Below, piece by piece: positions 43,979 to 53,524 of a stretch of 64,000 nucleotides of DNA. Numbering within the stretch: the first letter of the stretch is position 1; each line of letters starts with the position of its first letter. The position numbers and the translations under genes are program-made. Origin of the DNA: JAKQHY01 sp034429475 (GTDB lineage: Bacteria > Chloroflexota > Anaerolineae > B4-G1 > SLSP01); the NCBI GenBank assembly GCA_034429475.1, contig DAOUGD010000058.1:1-64000 (forward strand). Direction: 5' to 3'. The notes under the pieces were generated by a model. The model made no database searches. It saw only the letters and a list, made by a program, of their open reading frames with translations, and had not been told where the DNA came from.

Positions 43979-44992
43979 TTAGCTCCCTGAGTACGAGATG
44001 CGCGGATCGAGGAGGGGATAAATCAGATCCACAATCAAGGTGGCCAGGGCAATCCCAACCACCAGGAAGAACACGATGCCGTAGATCAAAGGGTAGTCAA
44101 GGGCCCTGATAGCGCCACCCAGGCGATTGCCGATGCCTGGGTAGCTGAATATGGTCTCCACCAGCGTAGCGCCCGACACGATAAGGCCCAACTGCATCGC
44201 CAGCGACGTGACCTGGGGCAACAATGTGTTGCGCAGCGCATAGCGGAAGAAGATACGACTGCCCTTCAACCCTTTCGCCTCGGCAAACGTGATGTAATCC
44301 TGGCCCTCCACGGTGACCATCATCGAGCGCATCCCCAGCGACCAGCCACCGACAGAGACCAGTAGCATGGACAGACCCGGCAGAATCGCATGATGGGCCA
44401 CGTCAAGTAAGAACTCGAGGTTCGCCCAGTTCTTGTCTAAAGTCGTGGAGAAGCCGCCACGTAGCGGAAACAATTGCGCCTTGAAGGCCAGGAAATAAAT
44501 GAGTACCAGCGCTATGATGAAAGCCGGGACAGCCGAGAACATCGCCAGCGGCGGCATGAGCCACGAAAGCCACTTTGACGTCTTGGACCATCCCACCAAC
44601 GCGCCCACAACCGTGCCAATCAAAAACGCGAGAATCGTTGATGTGGCCACAAAGCCCAAGGTCCAGAAGATTGTCTGGCCGATGATCGTACTGACCCTCT
44701 GGGGATAGTTAACGATGGAATAACCCAGATCGAATCGCATGGTGTTCCAGACGTAGGTCAGATACTGCTGCCACAGCGGCTTGTCGAGGCCGTAGAGCTT
44801 CCTGAGGGAATCCCGAAACTCATCAGCCCCTACGGAGGTGAGCGTCCCGGCGGCAATCTTCTGATTGATCAGCTCTTGCACGGGGTCACGCGGCGCCAAC
44901 TTCGGGATCAGGAAATTAATCGTAGCTGCGGTAAAAAGCACCGCCACAAGAAAGCCTATTCTCTTGAGTACGTAACTGAGAGGTATGCGCAT
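43979..44992 (-). CDS. Opp/Dpp-type ABC transporter permease (OppB-like)
   Basis: 337-aa membrane subunit with an N-terminal helix (about 10-28), a large extracytoplasmic segment (PRDPVQELINQKI...YGLDKPLWQQY) as usual in OppB, and five more helices; the ATPase-contact loop is near FAEAKGLKGSRIFFRYALRN. First permease gene of the importer, 184 bp downstream of the binding-protein gene, with a strong hairpin in the gap. Confidence 0.94.
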   Translation of the reverse strand: MRIPLSYVLKRIGFLVAVLFTAATINFLIPKLAPRDPVQELINQKIAAGTLTSVGADEFRDSLRKLYGLDKPLWQQYLTYVWNTMRFDLGYSIVNYPQRVSTIIGQTIFWTLGFVATSTILAFLIGTVVGALVGWSKTSKWLSWLMPPLAMFSAVPAFIIALVLIYFLAFKAQLFPLRGGFSTTLDKNWANLEFLLDVAHHAILPGLSMLLVSVGGWSLGMRSMMVTVEGQDYITFAEAKGLKGSRIFFRYALRNTLLPQVTSLAMQLGLIVSGATLVETIFSYPGIGNRLGGAIRALDYPLIYGIVFFLVVGIALATLIVDLIYPLLDPRISYSGS

Positions 44993-45133
44993 GAAATGCC
45001 TCCGATCATAGTAATAAAATCACACCTTGCCCACAGGCCATGCCCATGAGACACATCCGCCGGAGTCAGCCAGCCTCGGAGATCTGGAGGACAACGCCCC
45101 TGCGCTCCAGGCCTCCATAGCGCTACGGGAAGA

Positions 45134-45162
45134 CGCGAGGGGGCCGGTGCGGCCCCCTCGCG
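45134..45162. terminator. Hairpin between binding-protein and permease genes
   Basis: A 13-bp perfect stem (CGCGAGGGGGCCG with CGGCCCCCTCGCG) around GTG lies 14 bp after the binding-protein stop. No T run. It probably stabilises the upstream mRNA or causes partial termination, giving more binding protein than permease, a common arrangement. Confidence 0.65.
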
Positions 45163-45175
45163 CGCTTACACAATG

Positions 45176-47026
45176 CTACTTCGCCGGGTTCAGGCGGGTC
45201 AGGGTGAGCACGAAGCAATAGTGCCACGGCGCCGTGTTGTAGGCGTCATCCTTGTTGGGCCAGCCAGTCCAATAGGTCGTGTTCATTGCCAACCGGTGGA
45301 ACCACTCGGAGATCGGAACCTCCGGCAGGTTGGTGTACCAGATCTTCATCAGCCCGTTGAACAGCTCCTGCATCTTGGCTTCGTTGTCGGGAGCTGTGCG
45401 GCTCATCTCCGCAATAAGGGGCTCGTACTCCTCGTTCCACCACCGTGTATGGCTCTCGTTGACCACATTCGTCCCCGTGGGCACGGAGTTCTTCTTGGTG
45501 TACATATCCAGTGTCTCATAGGGATCGAGCACGCTGCCGCCGTGGCCACGGAAGAACGCTTTCGCATTCCCGTCGCCCATGATCGTCCACGCATCAGGCG
45601 GGTTGATCATCGTGGCGTCGAAGCCGGCCTGCCGTAACTGCTCCACAACCACCGGCCCGATGTCGCCGTAGATGTCAACGGTCAGTACTTCGGGCTTGAA
45701 GACCTCGCCGTCCTTGGCAAAGAAACCATCGGCGTTCTTTTCAAAGCCGGCCGCCTTCATCCGCTCCTCGACCTTGGCAAAATCCTGAACGTAGATGGCA
45801 TTCGCCAGTTCCTGCACTTCTGCCGAAGCGTTGTCCCGGTACTTAGTCAGACCGGGGTAACCCGGGAATGGGAGGTTGGTCTTGACGCCCGCGCCGCCAT
45901 ACCCGATCTCCATCACCTGATCGTGATCGATGGCGTAAGCAATAGCCCAGCGGACATCCTTGTTGTCGTACGGCGCTTCGAGGGTGTTGAAGAACAGGGA
46001 GGTGGGCCACCAGTCCATATAGCCGTAGGGCTTCTCGCCGCCGGTGTGAGTCGTGATGTGATCGGCCCCCTGCCCGAAGATCGCCTCGATGGAGGCAGGG
46101 CGCAGGTCGAGCGTCACATCACACTCATTGTTGATCAACATCTGCGTACCGACTTCCTCACCAGGCCAGCCGAACTGCACGATGCGCTCAACGCGCGGCA
46201 TGTCGGCCAACCCGACTTCCGCGGCCCACCACTCGTAGCGGAGGTCCAGGTGCTTTACCTGGCTCTCCATGCGGGTGACCGAATACGGCCCTGAGTAGAC
46301 GGGCCACTTCTTGGCCAGATCGAAGTACAGGAACTCGCGCCAGTCGCCCTCGACCGTCGAGAAGATGTGCTCGGGTACGAGGATGACGCCCTTGTCAAAG
46401 CGGCCGGTGCAGCCGGTGAAGTGCCAGCGGTAGTTCGGTTCCGTGAGCTTGAACTTGACGGTATAGTCATCCACGGCCTCGACCGAGGCGACGTACGTTT
46501 TCACAAGACTGGAGTTCTCAAGGTCCGGCGCCTTCGCAATGAGGCTGCTGTACGTGAACACAACATCGGCGGCATTGAGGTCTTCACCATCCGCCCACTT
46601 GACGCCCTTGCGCAGATACAGCGTCATTTCGGTAGCATCGGCGTTATACTCGTAGCTCTCAGCAATCCAGGGGTAGGTCTTGGCGTTGAGCGCGCAGTAG
46701 TAGAACGGGAACTCAAGCATCGCCGAGCCGGCGCGCTGATGCCAGTTGTTGGCATAGAAGTTGCCGATGCCGGCAGCTGCGTCCTCTACGTCGGAGAAAG
46801 CGTAGATCAACGTGCGCTCGCGGGTGACTTCGCGGGGCCATTTTTGCTCCGCCACGGGCACTGCGGTTGGCTCTGGTTTGGGGGCAGCGGTCGCGGCAGG
46901 CTTGGTGGGTTCCGCTACCGGCTCTTGCGTTGCGGGGGTTTTGGTGCCGCCGCAAGCCGCGAGGACAGCCCCCGCCGCCGCAGTCGCCGACACCTGTAGA
47001 AATTGACGACGTGAAATCTTCTTCAT
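45176..47026 (-). CDS. ABC transporter substrate-binding lipoprotein, family 5
   Basis: 616-aa exported solute-binding protein. The N-terminus has a Tat-like SRRQFLQ motif and lipobox VLAAC (lipidated Cys near 25), then a Thr/Pro/Ala linker (28-60). The rest shows family-5 features: LRKGVKWADGEDLNAADVVFTYSSL (conserved segment, about 132-156), AIAYAIDHDQVM and a late RAAGFE-type segment. AAGGAGG precedes the start. A strong promoter lies upstream. It follows the large glycosidase gene, so the ligand may be an oligosaccharide, but a peptide is equally possible. Confidence 0.93.
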   Translation of the reverse strand: MKKISRRQFLQVSATAAAGAVLAACGGTKTPATQEPVAEPTKPAATAAPKPEPTAVPVAEQKWPREVTRERTLIYAFSDVEDAAAGIGNFYANNWHQRAGSAMLEFPFYYCALNAKTYPWIAESYEYNADATEMTLYLRKGVKWADGEDLNAADVVFTYSSLIAKAPDLENSSLVKTYVASVEAVDDYTVKFKLTEPNYRWHFTGCTGRFDKGVILVPEHIFSTVEGDWREFLYFDLAKKWPVYSGPYSVTRMESQVKHLDLRYEWWAAEVGLADMPRVERIVQFGWPGEEVGTQMLINNECDVTLDLRPASIEAIFGQGADHITTHTGGEKPYGYMDWWPTSLFFNTLEAPYDNKDVRWAIAYAIDHDQVMEIGYGGAGVKTNLPFPGYPGLTKYRDNASAEVQELANAIYVQDFAKVEERMKAAGFEKNADGFFAKDGEVFKPEVLTVDIYGDIGPVVVEQLRQAGFDATMINPPDAWTIMGDGNAKAFFRGHGGSVLDPYETLDMYTKKNSVPTGTNVVNESHTRWWNEEYEPLIAEMSRTAPDNEAKMQELFNGLMKIWYTNLPEVPISEWFHRLAMNTTYWTGWPNKDDAYNTAPWHYCFVLTLTRLNPAK

Positions 47027-47215
47027 TGTTCTTCCTCCTTAAAAAGCATTAAATTTGGGATTGATTGACAACACAACAGAGTGAGAGTTTACATTCTTGG
47101 ATTTTTGCGCTAGACACCTCCTGAACTGCCAATTTACGGAAAGCCCCCACTCCACAAGGCTATGGAGCGGAAACCCGTCACACGCAACACTTTGCAAACA
47201 GGGAAAACGTCCTTG

Positions 47216-47244
47216 AGTGTAGTGCGGGTATTTTATTTTGTCAA
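47216..47244 (-). promoter_or_regulatory. Promoter of the ABC importer operon
   Basis: Minus-strand -35 TTGACA (47244-47239), 17-nt spacer, -10 TACACT (47221-47216). It lies against the 3' end of the large glycosidase gene, so the importer can be transcribed on its own. The leader is about 180 nt and otherwise unremarkable. Confidence 0.75.
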
Positions 47245-47246
47245 GA

Positions 47247-49811
47247 TTAGGGCAAAGATTCCTCTAAAGAAAAGTCCAAACGTAAACCGACACCCCCTAC
47301 CCGAATGTCCATCTGCGAGGCCGGGAGGTCTACGGTGCAGTAGGGGTTCTCGTAATGCTTGAAGCCCGTAATCGGCTGAACCACGCCATCCAGAGTCAGC
47401 GGCGCATTCCAGGCAAAGGTTACGTGCTGCCCCCGCAGCGTCGCCATGCGGACCTCCAATCCCGCCACGCTCAGTTCGAGCGCCAACACTTTGGCCTGAA
47501 AATCCGCAAAACTCCCATCCAGCGCGGCGCGTCCCATCTGGCACACCCACACGGTTTCACGTCCGTAAGAACGCAATTCCCGGTAGCCCGCCGGTCCGCG
47601 TTTCATCAACGATAGCCCATTCGATGCATAGAGCGCCAGATAACCGTCTCCCTTGCGGGCAAAGGCCCAGTGGTCGTGGACTTCATAGGCGTCAAACAAG
47701 TAGATCGGGAAATGCGCGTGCGTGAATCCCAGCCAATCGTCCTCCGGCAGGGCATACAGCGCGAACAGCACATCCTTCCACTGCGCCACACGCGGCAATA
47801 CGTAGTTGCCCGACCAGAAGTTGGGGCGGTGAGCGCCCTCCTCACTGATGCAGGGAGGGTGATTAGTGAAAACGACGGCATCCGGGCCGAAAGTCGCCTG
47901 CCAGATGTGCTGCTGGTAGCCCTTTTCGCCGGGCCGGTAGTCCTGCGCGGAGGCCAGCATATAGTCCGGCGTCCGGTAAGTGACCTTGTTGACGGCGTCG
48001 CCGGCCTCGTTGATGATGTGCCGCTCGCGGTTCCACATCTCCTCACGCCGGTCGGTAGCGACCTCCGCGAACATCAGGGGGAAATCGTACCCCGAACACG
48101 CCAGCGCCACCAGTCCCCGCAAATGCTGGTTGTAAATGCCCTGCCCCCACAGCAGTCGGCAGATGCCCGACGTCGGTTCGAGCTGTCCACTCTGGATCAT
48201 GGGAGCGTAAGTTCGTCCGTGGGTCGAGCCAAACACGCCTTTGTAGCTGTTGAGCGCCATCGTGAAGAGCATCTTGTCGGTGACAACGGCGGCAAATTCC
48301 ATCACCGGCTCGGTCTCGGCCAGGCTGAGCAGATGCGAGAGCGCCAGGAGATCCTCCTCGAAATAGCAGTTAGAGTCCCACTCCCAGAAGCCGGTCGCGC
48401 CGCGCGTCTTGAGCCACGCCAGCGCCAGCCGCTCGCCCTTCTCACGGTGCCATTGGCCGGTTTGCCCCGTGTTGGTGAAGACTTCGTCGGGATAAAGCTG
48501 CCCGGCCAGAATCTCACAGGTATGAAAGAGGATACTGTGATTCTCCGTCGTGTAGCACATCGCGTCAACCCCAGGCTCGTCGTGCCAGTACTTGAAGTTG
48601 AGTACGCAGTCCTTGAGCGGCGTCTTCAAAGCGACGGGGAATTCATCCTTGTCCATGTAGCGGTACATCACCCCAAGCAGGCCGACCAGATAGAAGTCGC
48701 TGCAATCGCCGCGTGCGTTGATGGACTCGATGGTTTTGAGAATAACGCTCTGATCAACGTCCTGCCACTTCCCCAGTTCAAACCTGGCAATCTCAGCATA
48801 AAGATTGTTCTTCTGGGTAGTGGCGTAGATCAATGCCTCCTGCCGACGCTCCTCCAGCGTACCATACGGCGTCTCTGAATATGAATTGTCCAGGATATAG
48901 AAAGGCATTTCCCACTGGTAGCGCACATTCCAATCATAGTATTCTTGCGAAACGGCCCGGAGCACCGCACGGAATGGGCCTTGCCAGATACGGAAGCCGT
49001 GGCCGATGTCGGCAACTTCGCCCGGCTTTGCCTCCGTCTGCCCGCTGACATTGATGCGCTCGCCCGGTCCCTGAATGCTGTAATCGTAGTTGAAGTTTGT
49101 CTCGAGATCGTCCGCCCAATGAAGGTTCACCACTTTGCCGCGATAATTGGCGACGCCCTCAATGCACGCCTGCTCGAAAACGCGCTCCAGCATGATATGC
49201 CGCACTGTGCGCTCCGTCGCCGACGGGATCCGCACCTCGACATCTTCAGGGTCAACGTCCGCGATCTTCAGCGCCATTCCATAGGGACACTCACGCGCGG
49301 CCACTTCCTCGAAACGTACTAAGATCGCGTTGCCCTCGTCTACCTCATCTTCCCCCAACAGGGTGGCGGTGAAAGTGACGCTATGCGGCTGCTGATGATG
49401 GAAGTGTTCCTGACGATGAACGTGAGTGCCGTTCACCCACACATCCGCCGGGCCGTTGGTCGTCAACGTGAACGTCACCGCCTGCGTCTCAGGCAGGTAC
49501 ACCAGCGCATAGGCCCAGGCGCGCATGTACTGCCACGTATGGCGAAAGGTGGAGAGGTCTACCAGGTGATCGTCGAGGCAGCGCACGTAGCGCCAGGTCA
49601 ATTCGCTCTCGCCGACCTTCAACGTCGCGCGCTCCAGCGGCGTCGCGGGTATGCCGGAGGCTGGTTCATACAACTCACGGGCAATTTGTAATTTCCGGTC
49701 GTGCTCACTCATGCCCTCCGCGCCAGAAACGGCAATCTCCTGGGGACCGGCCACCAGCCAGTTATGGATATAGCCGTTCTGAAGCTCGTAGTCACGATAG
49801 GGTGTAGTCAT
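47247..49811 (-). CDS. Large probable glycosidase of the six-hairpin (alpha/alpha-barrel) type
   Basis: 854-aa protein without a signal peptide. An N-terminal beta-rich part (about 1-270, with VWVNGTHVHRQEH like galactose-binding jelly rolls) precedes a helical region with repeated Trp/Tyr/Glu-rich hairpins (about 320-700, e.g. SDFYLVGLLGVMYRYMD, GFWEWDSNCYFEEDLLAL), then a beta C-terminus. This layout fits an alpha/alpha-barrel glycosidase or glycan lyase, but I cannot name the family. The start at 49811 is the first ATG; a TTG 12 codons earlier is possible. A promoter and a perfect LacI-type operator lie upstream, so expression is probably induced by a sugar. Confidence 0.8.
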   Translation of the reverse strand: MTTPYRDYELQNGYIHNWLVAGPQEIAVSGAEGMSEHDRKLQIARELYEPASGIPATPLERATLKVGESELTWRYVRCLDDHLVDLSTFRHTWQYMRAWAYALVYLPETQAVTFTLTTNGPADVWVNGTHVHRQEHFHHQQPHSVTFTATLLGEDEVDEGNAILVRFEEVAARECPYGMALKIADVDPEDVEVRIPSATERTVRHIMLERVFEQACIEGVANYRGKVVNLHWADDLETNFNYDYSIQGPGERINVSGQTEAKPGEVADIGHGFRIWQGPFRAVLRAVSQEYYDWNVRYQWEMPFYILDNSYSETPYGTLEERRQEALIYATTQKNNLYAEIARFELGKWQDVDQSVILKTIESINARGDCSDFYLVGLLGVMYRYMDKDEFPVALKTPLKDCVLNFKYWHDEPGVDAMCYTTENHSILFHTCEILAGQLYPDEVFTNTGQTGQWHREKGERLALAWLKTRGATGFWEWDSNCYFEEDLLALSHLLSLAETEPVMEFAAVVTDKMLFTMALNSYKGVFGSTHGRTYAPMIQSGQLEPTSGICRLLWGQGIYNQHLRGLVALACSGYDFPLMFAEVATDRREEMWNRERHIINEAGDAVNKVTYRTPDYMLASAQDYRPGEKGYQQHIWQATFGPDAVVFTNHPPCISEEGAHRPNFWSGNYVLPRVAQWKDVLFALYALPEDDWLGFTHAHFPIYLFDAYEVHDHWAFARKGDGYLALYASNGLSLMKRGPAGYRELRSYGRETVWVCQMGRAALDGSFADFQAKVLALELSVAGLEVRMATLRGQHVTFAWNAPLTLDGVVQPITGFKHYENPYCTVDLPASQMDIRVGGVGLRLDFSLEESLP

Positions 49812-49855
49812 AAAATAGGAGTTCTCCTCTGTGCAAAAATAGGGCAAACGCTTTG

Positions 49856-49883
49856 ATTATAGGTAGAAACAGGAAAGGCACAA
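49856..49883 (-). promoter_or_regulatory. Promoter of the large glycosidase gene
   Basis: Minus-strand -35 TTGTGC (49883-49878), 16-nt spacer, -10 TATAAT (49861-49856). Confidence 0.7.
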
Positions 49884-49945
49884 CCAGCGCATAACTGGCA
49901 ATAACGGACAGGGGTATCTCCGTCTCAGAAACCCGCAAGAATATA

Positions 49946-49961
49946 TTGGAAGCGCTTCCAA
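49946..49961. promoter_or_regulatory. LacI/GalR-family operator
   Basis: A perfect 16-bp palindrome TTGGAAGCGCTTCCAA with the central CG typical of LacI-family sites. It lies about 63 bp upstream of the -35 box of the glycosidase promoter, so it might act by looping, by activation, or on another promoter. No LacI-family regulator gene is in the window. Confidence 0.75.
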
Positions 49962-50028
49962 AACCATGCCTATACTATACCGCCGTAGCAGGGTTTGTCA
50001 AGGGGAAAATGGCGAGTCCTTCCCGGAA

Positions 50029-51165
50029 CTACACGCTAACTTTGAAGGAGTGTTTAATGCTCTCGATGGATTCGCCGACAATGGTGATTTCTTCCAGGCG
50101 GTTGGTGCCCAGGTCGGCCTCGTAGGCCAGTTGCAGGTGATTGTCGGCGCGGATGAAAGGCGCAGTCATGGAAGCCGCCGTGGGATCAAACCCCATCGCT
50201 GCCGTCGCCACCGCATCGGTCGCCACAACGTTCTTTCCCGCGATCAAGACGTGCGGCTCAACCGCATTCATCCCTTGCTGCCAGGGGCCTTCGCCGCCCT
50301 CCGCCGTCTTGATACCATCCACCACGCCGAAGTGGATCGGACGCGCCTTGTTCAACTCGACGATGACGCGCGGCATACGATACCCGGCGGACTGGTCGTC
50401 CGGCCCGTGGAGCACGGAGCGATACCCGTCGCCCTTCTTGCGTTCGTAGAACTGCAACGGCACAAGGCCCACCAGGTTCTTCATCGTGTGAGTGACGCCG
50501 CAGATGTAATGGCACTTCATCTTCGAGACAGACATAAACACGTCTATCTCCGTCAGCAGAGGATTAAACTCAAATTCCTGGTACACCACCCCACCGCCCG
50601 GCACTTTGACGGTCACAAAATCTTTGTAAGGTTTCGTGGCGTTCAAATCAATGAGCGTCGCGCCCAGGTCTTGCGCCACCTGCTCGTAGCCCCACGTGGC
50701 AAACGAGGCCCACTGATAGGCGGCTTCCACGATGTACAATTCCTTCGCGCCGGCGTCGAGCACCAACTGCCCCAGTGCGCGCACCACTTCGGGATGCGTG
50801 ATGAACGTGTCCACGCCGGGCAATCCCTGCACTTTGCCTTCCCAATAGATGCCGCCTGTCATATTGATTTTGATGGCGACCCGATCCCCGAACTTAACCA
50901 CATCGCTCAACCCGCCTAAGCCATCCACCATCGTCCGCAGCCGGTCAGCGACCAGCTTGGAATCATAACTGTCCGCCTGCGCAATCGCCACTTTGGCCGG
51001 CATGGGGGCGCGAGTGGCCGCAACCGTCGGTTCCGGCGCCGGCGTCGGTTCTGACGTCGGCGGCTTGCCACAACCCGCAAGCAACGCGCCGGCCGTCGCC
51101 AGGCCTGCCGTCCGCAAGAAGTCGCGGCGTGTTATCTTATGTTCATTCTCTGATTTTCCTGCCAT
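50029..51165 (-). CDS. DUF362 domain Tat lipoprotein
   Basis: 378-aa exported protein. The N-terminus has a Tat motif TRRDFLR and lipobox LLAGC, then a Pro/Thr/Ala linker. The body belongs to DUF362 by its VAIKINMTGG (about 95-104), HPEVVRALGQLVLDAGAKELYIVEAA, SVSKMKCHYICGVTHTMKNLVGLVP and DAVATAAMGFDP segments. The family is often linked to iron-sulfur or redox functions, but this one lacks a ferredoxin domain. The start at 51165 follows AAGGAG; an in-frame TTG upstream is unlikely. The leader is the repeat described at 51178-51253. Confidence 0.9.
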   Translation of the reverse strand: MAGKSENEHKITRRDFLRTAGLATAGALLAGCGKPPTSEPTPAPEPTVAATRAPMPAKVAIAQADSYDSKLVADRLRTMVDGLGGLSDVVKFGDRVAIKINMTGGIYWEGKVQGLPGVDTFITHPEVVRALGQLVLDAGAKELYIVEAAYQWASFATWGYEQVAQDLGATLIDLNATKPYKDFVTVKVPGGGVVYQEFEFNPLLTEIDVFMSVSKMKCHYICGVTHTMKNLVGLVPLQFYERKKGDGYRSVLHGPDDQSAGYRMPRVIVELNKARPIHFGVVDGIKTAEGGEGPWQQGMNAVEPHVLIAGKNVVATDAVATAAMGFDPTAASMTAPFIRADNHLQLAYEADLGTNRLEEITIVGESIESIKHSFKVSV

Positions 51166-51177
51166 ATCTTTCTCCTT

Positions 51178-51253
51178 CAAAAATAACAGGATTTACGAAA
51201 TGATAGGATCAAAAAATCCGCTCCAATCCGTTCAATCTGTTGACGAATTTCAT
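51178..51253. repeat. Leader module duplicated at 61348-61428
   Basis: About 75 bp reading, toward the DUF362 gene, AACAGATTGAACGGATTGG, then TGATCCTATCATTTCGTAAA and CCTGTTATTTTTG, ending next to the AAGGAG of that gene. The inverse-oriented copy before the fpg gene is nearly identical. Parts occur at 39291-39335. Confidence 0.85.
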
Positions 51254-52470
51254 CACTGCGGCAGAATCAACGCCCGCAGCAGGCCCTCGTTCCAGCGCTG
51301 CGCCGCACGGTCGTAGACGCCAAAGCCGGAGCCGAATTCCCAGTAGGCCCACGAAATGCCACGCGACTCAGCTTCTTCACGGATGAATGTCGTCCAGTTG
51401 ATCCGTGACTGCATATCAGCCTTGCTGTACGCGCCAAATTCGCCCAGCCACAGCGGGACGCCTTGCTTCGCAGCCCAGGCGGCGACTTCGTCAAACGAAG
51501 CGCGGATGGGCGCGGGGCCGGCCGGATTGCTTGAGGCAGGGTTCTGGTTATACGTCAGGAACCAACTGGCGACCCAAGATACTTTGCGCGCCTCCGGCAC
51601 GGGGGTGATGGGAGTCTCCGGCGGGCCAGGCCAAACCACGCCCAGCGTGCCAACCTCCGGGCCGCCCCATTCGGCGCCCTGGTGCGTGAACAGGTAGGGA
51701 TCATAATAATGGAAGGTGATGATGATATTCTGCGCATCGTCTGGGATTTGCATTTTCCGCAGTCCGGCGATCCCTCCCCACTCCGCGCCGGTCAGGATGA
51801 GCGTGTGGCGGGTATCCAACGCGCGGATCATCGCTACCGTATCCGCCATCAGCGAGTTCCACCGGGCCGCGTCCAATCTATCGTGCGGCTCGTTGAGCGG
51901 CTCAAAGTACACGCTGTCCGGGCGATCTTGGTAGCGGGTCACAATCTGCCGCCATATCGCTATGAAGCGCTCGCGGTGCGCGTCCGGCTCGGTGAAAATC
52001 TCTTCATAGTGGTGCATGTTGATGACGACGTTCAGATTGTTAGCCAGGCCGTTATCAATGACCCAATCCACCCGCGCGAAGAATTCGGGATCAACCGTAT
52101 AGGGCGTCTCGGTCAGCGCGTGGGTGGACCAGCGAATCGGTACGCGGATCGTATCGAAGCCGGCGGCGCTGATCAAGGGGAAGAATTCTTCGTCCAGCAC
52201 CATGCCCCAATCGCCCTCTTGGGGGGCTTCCAGGGCATTGCCCAGATTGACGCCGCGTCCCAGCCGCGCAGCCTGCGCAAACGCCTGGGCGTCTCCCGCC
52301 GGCGGCGCGGTGGGGCGAATAAGCGTCGGGGTGGGAGGCGGCGTCGGCGACGGCACAGGCATCGCCGACGGTGGGGCAGATGTAGGCGGCGCCGGCTGGC
52401 AGCCGATGACCAGCAGCCCGACGCCCAGGAGAAGCATCAAGCCGAGCGGCAAAGCAAATTTCGTGCGCAT
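51253..52470 (-). CDS. GH5 glycoside hydrolase (cellulase-type) lipoprotein
   Basis: 405-aa exported glycosidase. The signal peptide ends in a lipobox-like VIGC (Cys near 24), followed by a Pro/Thr/Ala-rich linker. Catalytic domain: RGVNLGNALEAP, DTIRVPIRWSTH, INMHHYEE, the acid/base Glu in YFEPLNEPHD, FHYYDPYLFTHQG, and the nucleophile Glu in LWLGEFGAYS, all in GH5 order. It would cleave beta-1,4-glucan, mannan or a related glycan at the cell surface. The start at 52470 lies 6 bp after the upstream epimerase stop with a modest AGGGA; earlier starts would overlap that gene. Confidence 0.93.
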   Translation of the reverse strand: MRTKFALPLGLMLLLGVGLLVIGCQPAPPTSAPPSAMPVPSPTPPPTPTLIRPTAPPAGDAQAFAQAARLGRGVNLGNALEAPQEGDWGMVLDEEFFPLISAAGFDTIRVPIRWSTHALTETPYTVDPEFFARVDWVIDNGLANNLNVVINMHHYEEIFTEPDAHRERFIAIWRQIVTRYQDRPDSVYFEPLNEPHDRLDAARWNSLMADTVAMIRALDTRHTLILTGAEWGGIAGLRKMQIPDDAQNIIITFHYYDPYLFTHQGAEWGGPEVGTLGVVWPGPPETPITPVPEARKVSWVASWFLTYNQNPASSNPAGPAPIRASFDEVAAWAAKQGVPLWLGEFGAYSKADMQSRINWTTFIREEAESRGISWAYWEFGSGFGVYDRAAQRWNEGLLRALILPQ

Positions 52471-52475
52471 CGTCC

Positions 52476-53393
52476 CTATCGCAGCGCAGCGACAGTCAGG
52501 CTCAGACCTTGCTGCAAATCCACCTGCGGCGTCCAGTTCAGGACATCGCGCGCCTTCGCACAGTTGAAATAGGACAGGTAAATGTCGCCAGGGCGCATCG
52601 GCGCGCGCACGATGGGGGACTCGCGGCCCACAATCCCGCACAAACGCCGATACAACTCGTTCACCGACGTCCCCGCCCCGCTGGCGATGCAGAACACGTC
52701 GTTGTCGCCGGCGGCCAGCGCCAGCACGTTGGCGCGAGCGACGTCGCCGACGTAGATGTAATCCTTTTGTTGCTCGCCGTCCCAGTCAATGCGGACGGAG
52801 TCGCCGGCCAGGATGCGCGCCGTGAAGATCGCAATGACGCCGGCCTCGCCGGTGGGGTCCTGGCGTGGGCCGTAGACGTTGCCATAGCGGAAGATGGTGT
52901 AGGTCAGACCCTTCGTCTGCTGGTAGTAGCGCAAGTAGTGCTCCGTGACCATCTTGGTGATGCCATAGGGCGATTGGGGTCGCTGCGGCGATTGTTCGTC
53001 AATAGGCATCTTGTCCACCGTGCCGTAGGAGGCGCCGCTGCCCGCAAAGATGACTTTGCGCGTCCCGGCAGCCAAACACGCATCCAACAAATTGATCAAC
53101 CCCACCACGTTGACCTCGGCATCCAGCCGGGGGTCGTCCGTGGAGATTTTGACGGAATGTTGCGCGGCGTGCAGATTGACAACCTCCGGGCGTTCCTCCC
53201 GGATCAAGGCGGCTGCTTCCAGGCTACGAATATCAAGCTGATAGAAGCGGGCGCGCGGATGGATATTCTGAGGCCGCCCCCCCCCCTCCGACCACAGACT
53301 ATCCAGGACGATCACGTCATGACCAGCCTCAATATACGCATCTACGATATGGGAACCAATAAACCCGGCCCCGCCAGTCACCAAGATTTTCAT
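52476..53393 (-). CDS. NAD-dependent nucleotide-sugar epimerase (GalE-like)
   Basis: 305-aa extended short-chain dehydrogenase, probably a UDP-glucose 4-epimerase or related nucleotide-sugar epimerase. NAD site GGAGFIGSH (7-15), FAGSGASYG, catalytic YGITK (Tyr and Lys four apart), RYGNVYGPRQDP and QQKDYIYVGDVARA are all characteristic. GGAGG precedes the start. It is followed at 6 bp by the GH5 gene, an arrangement without obvious biochemical logic. A run of C at 53274-53287 lies inside the gene and could be prone to slippage. Confidence 0.92.
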   Translation of the reverse strand: MKILVTGGAGFIGSHIVDAYIEAGHDVIVLDSLWSEGGGRPQNIHPRARFYQLDIRSLEAAALIREERPEVVNLHAAQHSVKISTDDPRLDAEVNVVGLINLLDACLAAGTRKVIFAGSGASYGTVDKMPIDEQSPQRPQSPYGITKMVTEHYLRYYQQTKGLTYTIFRYGNVYGPRQDPTGEAGVIAIFTARILAGDSVRIDWDGEQQKDYIYVGDVARANVLALAAGDNDVFCIASGAGTSVNELYRRLCGIVGRESPIVRAPMRPGDIYLSYFNCAKARDVLNWTPQVDLQQGLSLTVAALR

Positions 53394-53524
53394 ACTTTTG
53401 CCTCCAGTTCAATATAAGAAGTTAGAAATGAGTTATGGGTTGGGCGCGTAAGCGCAGCAAAAGATAATGATAATGAGTTTCGCTGCTTTGTCCAATCCCT
53501 CTTATGCCGGTCGCCGGCCTCTAA

